Source of the DNA: an uncultured Acetatifactor sp.
GTDB taxonomy: Bacteria; Bacillota; Clostridia; Lachnospirales; Lachnospiraceae
Direction: 5' to 3'
Assembly: GCA_910584435.1 (NCBI GenBank)
Contig: CAJUAP010000011.1
Span: 49,841-78,653 of the forward strand
Length of the DNA: 28,813 bases
The stretch's first letter is position 1. Every line of letters starts with the position of its first letter. The position numbers and the translations under genes were made by a program. A model generated the notes under the pieces. It was not told where the DNA came from. It worked only from the letters and a program-made list of their open reading frames with translations, and did no database searches. Positions 16,458-25,557 of this stretch are shown in pieces.

Positions 16458-17022
16458 GGAAAGGGGGAAAATTTCGGCTTTTGCCAGAGGCGCCCGCAAA
16501 CCGGGCAGCCGTCTGGCGGCTGCAGCCGCCCCTTTTTCTTTTGGAAGTTTTAAGCTTTATGAAGGAAAAAGTTCTTATACACTTGTAGAAGCAGATATTC
16601 AAAATTATTTTGAAGAGCTGCGGACAGATTATGTCGGCGCGTGTTATGGTATGTACTTTGTGGAAGTGACGGATTATTATACACGGGAGAATAATGATGA
16701 GCGGGAAATGATGAAACTTCTGTACCAGTCCCTGCGTGCTTTGAGTGTACCGGCATTGCCGAAGCCTCTTGTGCGCTGCATTTTCGAGTGCAGGGCCATA
16801 GCAGTCAATGGAGAATTTCCCGGACCGCCCCAGGATGAGGCGCTGGAAGCATCAACGGTATATACTTTACAATACATAGCAGCAAGTTCTATTGAGAAAT
16901 TGTACACATTTACTGTGACAGATAAGGTATTGGAGCAGTTAAAGGATGTTTCGGCAGAATATATGAAGCGTTTTGTAGGGCGTGATTTTAAGAGCCTGGA
17001 AGTTCTGAAAACTCTGTGTTGA
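16372..17022 (+). CDS. recO: DNA repair protein RecO
   Basis: RecO helps load RecA on SSB-coated single-stranded DNA in the RecFOR pathway. The N-terminal OB-fold is unmistakable: IEVTGIILKQSPVGEYDRHISLLTKE then RGKISAFARGARKPGS. The usual helical domain follows. The chosen start at 16372 (MQGHIEVTG) places the OB-fold at residue 4, with GAAGG about 5 nt upstream, and lies inside the preceding small gene. At 216 residues it is shorter than the usual 240-260. The CxxC...CxxC zinc-binding loop found in many RecO proteins is not seen; only scattered Cys (for example RCIFECRA) are present. It probably shares the era promoter. Confidence 0.93.
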   Translation: MQGHIEVTGIILKQSPVGEYDRHISLLTKERGKISAFARGARKPGSRLAAAAAPFSFGSFKLYEGKSSYTLVEADIQNYFEELRTDYVGACYGMYFVEVTDYYTRENNDEREMMKLLYQSLRALSVPALPKPLVRCIFECRAIAVNGEFPGPPQDEALEASTVYTLQYIAASSIEKLYTFTVTDKVLEQLKDVSAEYMKRFVGRDFKSLEVLKTLC

Positions 17023-17047
17023 AAAAATTTATGTTTTTTGATACAAT
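17019..17047 (+). promoter_or_regulatory. SigA-type promoter before the lipoprotein and glyQS
   Basis: TTGAAA (17019-17024) and TACAAT (17042-17047) are separated by 17 nt. The -35 box overlaps the last codons of recO. Transcription would start near 17054, about 26 nt before the lipoprotein start, and could continue into glyQS. Confidence 0.65.
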
Positions 17048-17079
17048 AGAACACAGAATTTCTGGAAAGGTATATGTAT

Positions 17080-17712
17080 ATGAAGGAAAAGATTGGAAGA
17101 CTCATGGCGATGGTCTGCCTTTGTGCTCTATTTTGTACAGGCTGCGGTGAAACGAAGAAACCGGAATCTGTAACTGGGCAGACGATATACATCAGTAAGG
17201 AAGGGGAGATTACGCTCTGGCTGGTAACGGACTTTGATGGAGCAGACTATAATATATCAGAGTTGACTTCCATGGCGGTGAAGGAAGTCAGTCAGTTTAA
17301 TGCGGACAGGGCGCCGGAGGCGTTCGTCACTGTGGAAAAAGTGGAAGCATTGCCGGATGACAGCGGCAGGGCGGCAGTGACATATCAATTCGGCAATTGG
17401 CAGAGCTGTACGGATTTTATTGGAAATGAGCTGTTCTATGGAACCAACCAAATGTTTTATGGTATGGTGAGTGAAGCATTGTCCATGGGATATGGCAGTG
17501 AGGCAATTCTGAAAAATGTGAAGGATAATACGCTCTATACCGAAGAACAGCTGAAGCAGGTATCCGGTCAGTATTTGATTGTGACGGATGTGAAGGCAGA
17601 TATCTATTGTCCTGGCAGGGTGGCTTATATCAGCGATGGCGCCAGCCTGAATGAGGATGGAAGTGTGAATACTTTTGAGGTAGAGGGGCTTGCGTATATT
17701 TTATTAAAATGA
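17080..17712 (+). CDS. putative lipoprotein, unknown function
   Basis: This is a 210-residue protein with a classical lipoprotein signal peptide: MKEKIGRLMAMVCLCALFC then TGC, with the modified residue at Cys22. The mature part is about 188 residues of mixed alpha/beta character with no family I recognise (WLVTDFDGADYNISELTSMA, AVTYQFGNWQSCTDFIGNEL, VADIYCPGRVAYISDGA-like segments). It should be tethered to the outer face of the cell membrane. The Met at 17080 is preferred because GGAAAGG is 9 nt upstream; the ATG at 17074 is only 3 nt away from it. It has its own promoter at 17019-17047 and lies 19 nt before glyQS, so the two are probably cotranscribed. Confidence 0.8.
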   Translation: MKEKIGRLMAMVCLCALFCTGCGETKKPESVTGQTIYISKEGEITLWLVTDFDGADYNISELTSMAVKEVSQFNADRAPEAFVTVEKVEALPDDSGRAAVTYQFGNWQSCTDFIGNELFYGTNQMFYGMVSEALSMGYGSEAILKNVKDNTLYTEEQLKQVSGQYLIVTDVKADIYCPGRVAYISDGASLNEDGSVNTFEVEGLAYILLK

Positions 17713-17731
17713 GGAAAGGGATGGTTTAGAC

Positions 17732-19120
17732 ATGGAAAAGACGATGGATAAAATTAAGGCGCTGGCGAAGGCGAGAGGATTTATATATCCAGGCTCCGAG
17801 ATTTACGGGGGGCTTGCGAATACCTGGGATTACGGCAACCTTGGTGTGGAGTTGAAGAATAATGTGAAGAAGGCATGGTGGCAGAAATTTATTCAGGAGA
17901 ATCCCTATAATGTAGGTGTGGACTGTGCTATCCTGATGAATCCTCAGACCTGGGTGGCAAGCGGTCATGTGGGCGGCTTTTCTGACCCTCTGATGGATTG
18001 TAAGGAGTGTCATGAACGTTTCCGGGCGGATAATCTGATTGAAGATTTCTGCAAAGAGAAAGGTATTGAACTGGCAGAAAGCGTGGATGCATGGAGTCAG
18101 GAGCAGATGAAGGCATTTGTGGAAGAACACAATATTCCATGTCCTGGCTGCGGCAAGCATAATTTTACGGATATCCGTCAATTTAATCTGATGTTTAAGA
18201 CCTTTCAGGGAGTGACGGAGGATGCCAAGAGCGTTGTATATCTGCGGCCGGAGACTGCCCAGGGTATTTTTGTCAATTTTAAGAATGTGCAAAGGTCTTC
18301 ACGCAAGAAGATTCCCTTTGGTATCGGCCAGATTGGGAAGTCCTTCCGCAACGAGATTACGCCTGCCAATTTCACTTTCCGCACTCGTGAATTTGAGCAG
18401 ATGGAGCTGGAATTCTTCTGCGAACCTGATACGGATTTGGAATGGTTCCAATATTGGAGAGGTTTCTGCCGGGACTGGCTGATTTCTCTTGGGATAAAGG
18501 AAGACGAGATGCGGCTTCGGGATCACAGTCCGGAAGAACTGAGCTTTTACAGCAAAGCTACCACGGACATTGAATTCCTGTTCCCCTTTGGCTGGGGTGA
18601 ACTGTGGGGAATTGCCGATAGAACGGACTATGACCTGACACAGCATGCGAATACTTCCGGGGAGGATATGTCGTATTTTGATGATGAGAAGAAGGAGAAG
18701 TACATACCATATGTAATCGAACCTTCTCTGGGAGCAGACCGAGTGGTATTGGCGTTCCTTTGTGCGGCATATGATGAAGAAGAGCTGGAAGGCGGCGATA
18801 TGCGGACAGTGCTGCGTTTCCATCCTGCATTGGCGCCGGTGAAGATTGGTGTGCTTCCTCTGTCTAAGAAGCTGGGAGAGGGCGCCGAGAAGATATATAC
18901 GGAACTTAGCAGGAAATATTATTGTGAGTATGACGACAGAGGCAATATCGGTAAGAGATACCGCCGTCAGGACGAGATAGGAACTCCTTTCTGTGTCACA
19001 TATGATTTTGATTCCGAGACAGACGGCTGCGTGACCGTTCGTTTCAGGGATTCCATGGAGCAGGAGAGAGTGGCGATTGCGGATCTGGATGCCTATTTTG
19101 CAGATAAATTTATGTTTTAG
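17732..19120 (+). CDS. glyQS: glycyl-tRNA synthetase, single-chain (alpha2) type
   Basis: The enzyme charges tRNA-Gly with glycine. At 462 residues it is the homodimeric class II form, not the two-gene alpha/beta form. Visible marks are the N-terminal ARGFIYPGSEIYGGLANTWDYG, RPETAQG at residues 172-178, motif 2 region FRNEITP and REFEQMELEFF (about 205-229), the motif 3 region EPSLGADRVVLAFL, and the C-terminal anticodon-binding domain from about residue 360. Cys90, Cys93, Cys137 and Cys140 form a likely zinc site. No T-box leader fits in the 19-nt gap to the lipoprotein gene. A terminator follows. Confidence 0.96.
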   Translation: MEKTMDKIKALAKARGFIYPGSEIYGGLANTWDYGNLGVELKNNVKKAWWQKFIQENPYNVGVDCAILMNPQTWVASGHVGGFSDPLMDCKECHERFRADNLIEDFCKEKGIELAESVDAWSQEQMKAFVEEHNIPCPGCGKHNFTDIRQFNLMFKTFQGVTEDAKSVVYLRPETAQGIFVNFKNVQRSSRKKIPFGIGQIGKSFRNEITPANFTFRTREFEQMELEFFCEPDTDLEWFQYWRGFCRDWLISLGIKEDEMRLRDHSPEELSFYSKATTDIEFLFPFGWGELWGIADRTDYDLTQHANTSGEDMSYFDDEKKEKYIPYVIEPSLGADRVVLAFLCAAYDEEELEGGDMRTVLRFHPALAPVKIGVLPLSKKLGEGAEKIYTELSRKYYCEYDDRGNIGKRYRRQDEIGTPFCVTYDFDSETDGCVTVRFRDSMEQERVAIADLDAYFADKFMF

Positions 19121-19131
19121 AAGATGAACGG

Positions 19132-19162
19132 AAGGGGCAGAAGGATTCTTCGGCCCCTTTTT
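19132..19162 (+). terminator. rho-independent terminator after glyQS
   Basis: AAGGGGC (19132-19138) pairs with GCCCCTT (19153-19159), with GAAG/CTTC pairing inside, and is followed by a run of T to 19162. The next gene's GGAGG site starts at 19163, directly against the T tract, so any transcript for that gene must read through this terminator or begin inside it. Confidence 0.8.
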
Positions 19163-19173
19163 GGAGGAATTGT

Positions 19174-22100
19174 ATGAATCAAGCGGAAGCTTTCCAGAGG
19201 TTAGGACTTGAAATCACAAAGGATGAGAAAAGTATTAAAAACGCATATAGGGAGAAGCTGGCTGTAACCAATCCGGAGGATGATCCTGAGGGGTTTAAGC
19301 TGCTGCGCGGAGCATATGAGAGAGCCTGCAGGTACGCAAGGGAAGAAGATGAGGAGAAAGAGGAATTACCTGCCGCTCCTCCGGACACGACGCCTTCCGG
19401 CATATGGGTAAGCAGAGCGGCAGAAATTTACGCTGATATTCACAGACGTCAGAATGTTGAGCTCTGGAAGGCTCTTTTTGATGATGATATCTTCCTGTCC
19501 CTGGAAGAAGAGGAAAACTGCCGGGTGAAGCTGCTCCGCTTTTTCATGGAGCATTTTAAACTTCCCACACAGGTATGGCAATTGCTGGATAAGAAATTAA
19601 ATATTGTAAATGATGCCAAATCCCTGAGGGAGAAATTTCCGGCCCATTTTATACGCTATGTTATGGGCAAGTGTGAGCGTGGGGAGGATGTAGAATTTGC
19701 ACAGTTTGAAGGCCCGGAGGATGGGGATTACGACTTGTTCCTGCAATATTATGATCGCTGCTGGCAGGCATTGCAGGAGAAGAAATGGGAAGAAGCCGCA
19801 CAATGTATGCAGAGTGCAGATGCACTTAAGATACAGCATCCTGTGATGGAAATCTGCCGTGCGCATCTGCTGCTGGAACAGGGGCGGACAGACGAAGCCA
19901 TTGCAATTATGAAGGAACAGCGCAGGAAATATCCCGGAGATGCCATGATTTCTTATAATGCCGCCGAGATTCTATGGGGTATGGGGGAGGAAGGACGCAG
20001 ACAGGCTGCTGAGATGTATGAGGAATTGAAAGCTGCAAGTGACTCTCATTACATGGCCAATGTGCGTCTGACAGAGTGGTACTATTCCCAGGGGCAGTAC
20101 AGGGAAGCCAAGAATTGTGCGGAAAAGGTGCTGATTGCCGGGGGCGACGATGATTTTATGGAGCTTCTGGGAAAAGTAAATGACAGGATTGAGATGGAGC
20201 TGGAGGCAAAGTACCGGGAGACAAGAGGATGGGAACCGGCACTGGAACTCTGCTGGTGTTTTCTGCAGGATGGGAAAATCGCCAGGGGAATTCAATTGGC
20301 GAGAAGAATTGAAAAGGATCTGCCGCCTGAAAAGGAGACGGAATACAGCGGTCTGCTGGCAAAGCTTTACGTGGAGTATGTGGAGTATGAGGATGCCATT
20401 GCCATGTCAAAGCGCTGGGAAGCGATGCTGGAAAAGAGAATGGCCAATCCGGAAACGGCGGAAAAAAGGGATAAAGACAGGCTGCGGCAGGCATATTTGA
20501 TCCGCATGCAGTGCTATCACAATCTGGGATTCAAGGATAAGGAGTATTTTAAGCTGGCCGTTAAAGAAGGGGAAAACGTGATCCTGGGAGGAGCCAAGGA
20601 TATCGGGATTCACCTGGAAATGGCGCAGGTGTATATGGAAATGGAGGAATATGAGCAAAGTCTGGATATTATTAACAAGCTGGTGGACGAATATCAGATT
20701 TTTGCAGCATATGCATCAGCCCTGGAGGTGTACAGAAGACAGCTCAATGCCAGAGGGGTGGTGCAGTCCGCCATGCAGTGTATGCGGTATTTTCCGACGT
20801 TTGTCAAGGCATACGAGTATCTGGCAAAGGTATATTTGGATCTGGATTATCAGGAAGAGCTGGAAAAGGTGCTGAAGGATGCGAAGGAAAACGGTGTCAA
20901 AAGCGCTGTTCTCGACGCTTATGAATACCAGAAGACTCATGCGATTATGGATACCGGCGAGCTGAATCAGAAATTGAGAAATTTCCGGGCGGAGTTTCAC
21001 AGACGTGTGGAAGAGGGGGAGGCAGGGTATTATGAAAAGGGGCTGCCCATTCTGACAGAGTATCTGTATCATTATCCCGATGATTTTATGCTGGTGGAAC
21101 GGGCGATTTTCCACAGGGTAGCGCACCACTATCAGGAGGCCAAGGAGGATTTCGAGAAAGCCCTGTACATAAATCCTTCCAATCCCTATGCGCTGAACGG
21201 CCTGAGTTTTGTGTATAAATACCAGGGGGATTATGATAAGGCTCTGTATTACATGAAAAAGGCGGTTCTCTATATAGATGATGAAATGTCGCCCATTATT
21301 TATGCGGATATGGGAAATCTTTATTCGCTTTTGAGGGATTATGAGAGGGCATTGGCGGCGTATAAGCAGTATGAATATCTGGTGGGGAAGAGCAAGAGCA
21401 ATTGGTTTGGTGATAATCTGTCGGAGTTTACCATGCGTGCAGGCAATGTGGAAGAAGCGGCTGCTATCTATGAACGCTTTTATGGCAAGGATCAGTGGAC
21501 CAGGTATGAGAAGCTTGTGAGGTTATATCTCAGCGCCGGAATGGAAGCAAAGGCTTTGCAGATCGTCAGGCAGTGGGGCAGCGAGCTGCATGGAAGCACT
21601 GTCAGATATACTTTGAAGGCGTTTCGCACTACTTTTACTCCGTCGGCAAGGCCGAAGCGCGAGGTAGTATCCTATCCTGCATATTACGGCAGCAAGGGCT
21701 GGGCGGAATTATTGAACGGAAATAAAACGGCAGCCATAAGGGCATTTGAGAAGATGGCGGGGAGCGGTTTATCTGACAGCACCATGGAGGGAAGAATCTG
21801 TGATGCTGTGTTTGCATGTATTTTATGCGGAGCCGAGAAGAGCGGAAGAAAGTTCGCAAAACGGCTGCAGAACTGGCTGGAAAAAGAGAAGATTTCAGGT
21901 AAGAGCAGGTACTTTAACCGGGAGAAAAAGCATCTGCAGATAGAATTCCTGGCTGCGTATTATACGGAGCCGCCGGAGAGGCTGCAGAAATTGCTGGACA
22001 GAGAGAGCAAAAGGGAAATCTGTCATGAGTGCACCTATCCTGTCTGTAAGGAGATGGAGAGCGTGAGGATTCTGTTCTTAATCAGAATGGGCAGAATGGA

Positions 22101-22191
22101 TGAGGCAAGGGAGAGACTGCAGCGCAATCTGGAAGTACAGCCCTGGGATATGCATATGCGTGCCATTCAGCGCATTATGTCTGCAGAATAA
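19174..22191 (+). CDS. degenerate J-domain protein with TPR repeats, 1005 aa
   Basis: The first 55 residues look like a J-domain: AFQRLGLEITKDEKSIKNAYREKL, then VTNPEDDPEGF, then LLRGAYERACRYA. The HPD triad that stimulates Hsp70 is replaced by NPE. The rest is a long array of TPR-like helical pairs, clearest at about residues 620-760 (YHYPDDFMLVERAIFHRVAHHY, AKEDFEKALYINPSNPYALNGLSFVYK, GDYDKALYYMKKAVLY, ADMGNLYSLLRDYERALAAYKQYEYL). No signal peptide or membrane segment is seen. It is probably a co-chaperone or client adaptor of the HscC-like Hsp70 at 25918, from which it is separated by an inserted cassette. GGAGG is 6 nt before the start. The stop codon lies in the first of four 15-bp tandem repeats. 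Confidence 0.82.
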   Translation: MNQAEAFQRLGLEITKDEKSIKNAYREKLAVTNPEDDPEGFKLLRGAYERACRYAREEDEEKEELPAAPPDTTPSGIWVSRAAEIYADIHRRQNVELWKALFDDDIFLSLEEEENCRVKLLRFFMEHFKLPTQVWQLLDKKLNIVNDAKSLREKFPAHFIRYVMGKCERGEDVEFAQFEGPEDGDYDLFLQYYDRCWQALQEKKWEEAAQCMQSADALKIQHPVMEICRAHLLLEQGRTDEAIAIMKEQRRKYPGDAMISYNAAEILWGMGEEGRRQAAEMYEELKAASDSHYMANVRLTEWYYSQGQYREAKNCAEKVLIAGGDDDFMELLGKVNDRIEMELEAKYRETRGWEPALELCWCFLQDGKIARGIQLARRIEKDLPPEKETEYSGLLAKLYVEYVEYEDAIAMSKRWEAMLEKRMANPETAEKRDKDRLRQAYLIRMQCYHNLGFKDKEYFKLAVKEGENVILGGAKDIGIHLEMAQVYMEMEEYEQSLDIINKLVDEYQIFAAYASALEVYRRQLNARGVVQSAMQCMRYFPTFVKAYEYLAKVYLDLDYQEELEKVLKDAKENGVKSAVLDAYEYQKTHAIMDTGELNQKLRNFRAEFHRRVEEGEAGYYEKGLPILTEYLYHYPDDFMLVERAIFHRVAHHYQEAKEDFEKALYINPSNPYALNGLSFVYKYQGDYDKALYYMKKAVLYIDDEMSPIIYADMGNLYSLLRDYERALAAYKQYEYLVGKSKSNWFGDNLSEFTMRAGNVEEAAAIYERFYGKDQWTRYEKLVRLYLSAGMEAKALQIVRQWGSELHGSTVRYTLKAFRTTFTPSARPKREVVSYPAYYGSKGWAELLNGNKTAAIRAFEKMAGSGLSDSTMEGRICDAVFACILCGAEKSGRKFAKRLQNWLEKEKISGKSRYFNREKKHLQIEFLAAYYTEPPERLQKLLDRESKREICHECTYPVCKEMESVRILFLIRMGRMDEARERLQRNLEVQPWDMHMRAIQRIMSAE

Positions 22192-22245
22192 ATCAAATCT
22201 GAATAAATCAAATCTGAATAAATCAAATCTGAATAAATCAAATTT
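22186..22245 (+). repeat. 15-bp tandem repeat, four units
   Basis: Four contiguous units of GAATAAATCAAATCT lie at 22186-22200, 22201-22215, 22216-22230 and 22231-22245. The first three are identical and the last has one change (AATTT). The TAA stop of the J/TPR gene is within unit 1. The array marks the upstream border of the AT-rich cassette and is the only candidate regulatory region before 22273; no good promoter was seen there. Confidence 0.92.
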
Positions 22246-22272
22246 TGTGCTGCATGTGAGAGGAATGAGGAT

Positions 22273-22710
22273 ATGCTGATTGCAGATAAACGAGATTACA
22301 GAAAAGGATATGAAAAGCATTATGAATTGTATAAGAAACTGAAAAGAAATAATTCTGATGTGAATAGCAGAAGATTATTACTGGTTTATTGTGTGGAATG
22401 TGGGTTGAAGTATATGCTGCTGGATAGATGGCACGAAGATGATCCTAAAAAAATATTTGACAGCGCTGATGAAAAGAAAAAGGATGTCTTAAAGTCTCAT
22501 AATCTGGAGAAAATGATAAAAGCGTTAGGGCAGGAAGGCAATTTCAAATTTCCGCAGATAAAAACGGTACATAAGGATCAGGCAGTGTCAGAGACTTATC
22601 ATCAATTATACCGTTATTGTATCAGGACACAAGAAAAAGAACAGGATAATGAAGAAAAAATGGAACAATCCTTACATAACATTGCATGTTGGATTAAAGA
22701 AGGGATGTGA
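22273..22710 (+). CDS. small helical HEPN-like protein, first gene of accessory cassette
   Basis: This is a 145-residue, mostly helical, lysine-rich protein. The layout of a first helix (RKGYEKHYELYKKLK), a hydrophobic second helix (RRLLLVYCVECGLKYMLL), then LKSHNLEKMIKALG and a closing helix (SLHNIACWIKEGM) resembles HEPN-type folds. The usual RxxxxH RNase motif is not clear, so it may be non-catalytic or another fold. The start has GAGAGG and GAGG upstream. It lies 5 nt before the next gene, so they form an operon. Base composition is markedly AT-rich compared with the flanking chaperone genes. In toxin/defence modules HEPN proteins often pair with NTPases; that role here is inference. Confidence 0.6.
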   Translation: MLIADKRDYRKGYEKHYELYKKLKRNNSDVNSRRLLLVYCVECGLKYMLLDRWHEDDPKKIFDSADEKKKDVLKSHNLEKMIKALGQEGNFKFPQIKTVHKDQAVSETYHQLYRYCIRTQEKEQDNEEKMEQSLHNIACWIKEGM

Positions 22711-22715
22711 AGTAA

Positions 22716-25346
22716 GTGCTGCTATACACATGGAAGGATGTTGAAAGAAAATTATTATTGAATAAAGATAAGTGGGGAACTGTAATTGCGGATGCTGAAG
22801 TATACACTGACGAAATTATTATTCATTACAGTGAAAAGGAAGCTGATAATACAGTTTCAAATATATTAAGTGAAATATTCGAGAAAAAATATGATGAGGA
22901 AAGTAAAAGGATAGTTTTGGATATACCAGGTGAATATTTGAGTATTACTTTTGAGATGGAAGAATATGAGAACAAAACAAATGTGGTAACACCGCTTTTT
23001 AAAGAAGTTTTATATCAGAGTTCTGCATATTGTCCTGAACTTTTATATAAAGAACTGCCCGGAGTGCCTGTGGTCGCTTTCCACTCCTATAAGGGCGGTG
23101 TTGGACGTACATTATCACTTTTGGCGTTTGTTAAGGCATGGTCTTCATTGAGGGACGTAAAAAATCCTAAAAGAATTCTTATTGTAGATGCGGATATAGA
23201 AGCTCCTGGAATTACATGGCTGACTATGAAACAGGAGGAAGCTGCATTTAGTTATATAGATTTATTGGAAATGACACAGGAAAAAGAGAATATTGATGAA
23301 GTGATAAATTTGATTGTCGATAAAATATCGGAATTAACAGTCAAAATAGAGACAGAAAAGAGTATGGTAGAACATATTGTTCTGCCGACTTACAGGTATA
23401 TAGAACAGCTGTTGGATATGTATTCGAGTCCGGAGAGTCTTGCGCTTAGTTATAATAAAAAGTATATTCTGGCAGAGGTTTTGTCCAAACTGGGCGAGAA
23501 AGTAAATGCGGAGATGGTGTTAGTTGATCTACGGGCGGGCTTAAGTGAATTTTCGGCGCCTTTACTGTTTGACCCAAGAGTAAAAAAATATCTGATAACA
23601 TCGACATCATACCAGTCTGTGAGGGGAACCGAGATTTTACTGCATCAGTTAAGTAAGGGGTTGATATTAAATGAGAATTCTAAGATACCGGAAATCTTAT
23701 TAACAATGAGCCAGGAGGGGGTAAATACCACAGATATTATCAGTGAACTTGTAGCTGTCTATGATCAGTATGTGACAGATGACAGTGTTTTTGTAACGGA
23801 TGATATTGTGACACAGCTTCCTTTTGCAAGTGAGCTTGTACATTTAGAGTCTTTGCCTAAAATAATGAAAGTCTTAAGCGGAAGGGAGTTTTACAATAAT
23901 ATTTATGAAATTGTTCAAAATAGTTATGGTGCGCCCAGAACAGAGCAGAAAATAAATCATAAATTAACAAGAAGGGAAATTATTAAAAATATTCATAATA
24001 TTGCTGAAAACCAAATTACTGCAGAAGGAAATGGGGCATTCAAAGTATTAATGACTGATTCTATTGGCAATCTGATTAAAAAATATAAATACGACATTCC
24101 GAACACAGTAATAATGGGAGCGAAGGGTTCAGGAAAAACTTTTTTATACAAAGAGATTTTAAGAAATCAATATTGGGAGCGTTTTATTATATGTATGGAT
24201 AAAAATAATATTAGAACCGAGAAGAACAGCAATATGCATACAGTCACTGTTCCGCTGCTGGCTTCCGGTAATGCAGGAGAGTTCTCGGAAATCATAACGA
24301 ATGCTATAGACAATTATAACCAATTCAGCATGAGGGGAAAAGTGAATCATACTGTATATGTCAACAGCAGAGATGCATTATTGAAAGATATACGAGAAAA
24401 GCATGATATTTTAGAATGGAAGAATGTTTGGAAGAAAATTATCTTGGATGCTGTGAATAATGCATATCAATCGCTGGAAGAACTGGATCAGGAATTGGGA
24501 GACAAGCACATCAAAGTGGTATTTTTAGTCGATGGGCTGGAGGAAATTTTCCAACATACGATATCCTCTGAAAATGAAAAAAACGCTATCGCGGCACTCT
24601 GCAGAGATTTGATCGAGGAAGTGAAAATAGCTTATGAGCATTTGGGGCTGATGATTTTTTTGAGAAAGGATATGGTACGGGATTCTCTGACTACTAATTA
24701 TGAACAATTTTATTCGTTGTATCGCTCTGTAGAACTGCAATGGTCAAGCACAGAGGCGTTGAGACTTGTAGTCTGGCTGGTAAATCAGGCTGTACCAGGT
24801 TTTTATCGAGAGGATGCTGCACTTGAAATGGCGCCTAAAGAGGTAATTGAGCGGACGCTTCATAAATTATGGGGAATTAAGCTGGGAAAGCCCACATCTA
24901 ACGAAGCAAATTCATCAAGATGGATCTTGGCGGCATTGTCGGATTTTAACGGACAATTACAGGCACGTGACATTATAAGGTTTTTGGAGAAAGCTACCGT
25001 GAATGAGGGGAAACCGGTTTACTCTGACAGATATTTGATGCCGGTAGAAATTAAAAAAGCGGTATCGGATTGTTCAAGTGATAAAATAAGTGAAATAAGG
25101 GATGAGATCAAGGCGTTAGGACCAATCCTGGATAAGCTGGAAAATGCACCAATAGAATATAAGGTTTTGCCATTCTCCGGTGAGAGATTTGGTTTTACGC
25201 AGGGAGAGGAAAAAATTATGAAACAGGAAGGATATTTAAGGATAGAAAATGATAAATATTACTTGCCGGAAATTATCAGGCATGCTTTAAAATTCAGGTA
25301 TGAAAGAGGTGCTCGTCCTAAGGTGCTTTCTTTGTTACTGAAATAA
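22716..25346 (+). CDS. KGGVGRT-motif ParA/MinD-like plus second P-loop ATPase, 876 aa
   Basis: Residues 1-115 are an unassigned alpha/beta region. Residues 118-400 form a ParA/MinD-like ATPase: HSYKGGVGRT (deviant Walker A, 123-132), ILIVDADIEAPG (154-165), and MVLVDLRAGLSEFS (267-280). A second NTPase follows, with Walker A GAKGSGKT at 468-475 and Walker B VVFLVDGLEEIF at 601-612 (Asp606, Glu609/610), as in AAA/STAND-type proteins. The C-terminus (about 690-876) is helical with a winged-helix-like end (EEKIMKQEGYLRIENDKYYLPEIIRHAL). The first domain matches what databases call KGGVGR-motif variant AAA ATPases. The start is a GTG 5 nt after the HEPN-like gene's stop, without a strong ribosome site. 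It is AT-rich: 15 of 60 bases are G/C in 23281-23340, against 33 of 60 at 21001-21060. A conflict or defence role is inferred. Confidence 0.8.
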   Translation: MLLYTWKDVERKLLLNKDKWGTVIADAEVYTDEIIIHYSEKEADNTVSNILSEIFEKKYDEESKRIVLDIPGEYLSITFEMEEYENKTNVVTPLFKEVLYQSSAYCPELLYKELPGVPVVAFHSYKGGVGRTLSLLAFVKAWSSLRDVKNPKRILIVDADIEAPGITWLTMKQEEAAFSYIDLLEMTQEKENIDEVINLIVDKISELTVKIETEKSMVEHIVLPTYRYIEQLLDMYSSPESLALSYNKKYILAEVLSKLGEKVNAEMVLVDLRAGLSEFSAPLLFDPRVKKYLITSTSYQSVRGTEILLHQLSKGLILNENSKIPEILLTMSQEGVNTTDIISELVAVYDQYVTDDSVFVTDDIVTQLPFASELVHLESLPKIMKVLSGREFYNNIYEIVQNSYGAPRTEQKINHKLTRREIIKNIHNIAENQITAEGNGAFKVLMTDSIGNLIKKYKYDIPNTVIMGAKGSGKTFLYKEILRNQYWERFIICMDKNNIRTEKNSNMHTVTVPLLASGNAGEFSEIITNAIDNYNQFSMRGKVNHTVYVNSRDALLKDIREKHDILEWKNVWKKIILDAVNNAYQSLEELDQELGDKHIKVVFLVDGLEEIFQHTISSENEKNAIAALCRDLIEEVKIAYEHLGLMIFLRKDMVRDSLTTNYEQFYSLYRSVELQWSSTEALRLVVWLVNQAVPGFYREDAALEMAPKEVIERTLHKLWGIKLGKPTSNEANSSRWILAALSDFNGQLQARDIIRFLEKATVNEGKPVYSDRYLMPVEIKKAVSDCSSDKISEIRDEIKALGPILDKLENAPIEYKVLPFSGERFGFTQGEEKIMKQEGYLRIENDKYYLPEIIRHALKFRYERGARPKVLSLLLK

Positions 25347-25369
25347 ATACTGCTCAAATGTATTCTTCA

Positions 25370-25557
25370 GTTACTGTTCACCGGCTGCCGCCGCGAGGCG
25401 TTTTCATGCGTATTTTGCATGAAAATCCAAGCTGTCAGGATGACAGCTTGGACCATAGTGCACGAAATCGCCGCTCAAAGTGAGCAAGCTCACTTGCGAT
25501 TTCTGTGCCTAAAGCCTTCTGCGAAGGCTTGTTACTGTGAACGGAGTGAACAGTAAC
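25370..25557. mobile_element. 188-bp hairpin-rich MITE-like element with TIRs and target duplication
   Basis: Perfect 12-bp terminal inverted repeats, GTTACTGTTCAC at 25370-25381 and GTGAACAGTAAC at 25546-25557, bound the element. ATTCTTCA occurs directly outside both ends (25362-25369 and 25558-25565), as expected of an 8-bp target duplication. Inside are consecutive perfect hairpins: TTTTCATGC/GCATGAAAA, CCAAGCTGTCA/TGACAGCTTGG, a stem with GAAATCGC/GCGATTTC and AAGTGAGC/GCTCACTT, and AAGCCTTC/GAAGGCTT. A copy of GTTACTGT at 25531-25538 forms a small hairpin with the right end. There is no coding potential, so any movement would need a transposase from elsewhere. It could alternatively be a structured RNA. 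Confidence 0.75.

Noticed and set aside
17713..17731. T-box leader for glyQS
   Set aside because: Only 19 nt separate the lipoprotein gene from glyQS, and no T-box sequence or specifier stem is visible in the preceding gene end.
25330..25361. Partial match between the end of the cassette (GAAATAAAT...CTCAAAT) and the 15-bp repeat unit at 22186
   Set aside because: The similarity is broken by an insertion and consists of AT-rich bases, so it is too weak to call a flanking duplication of the cassette.
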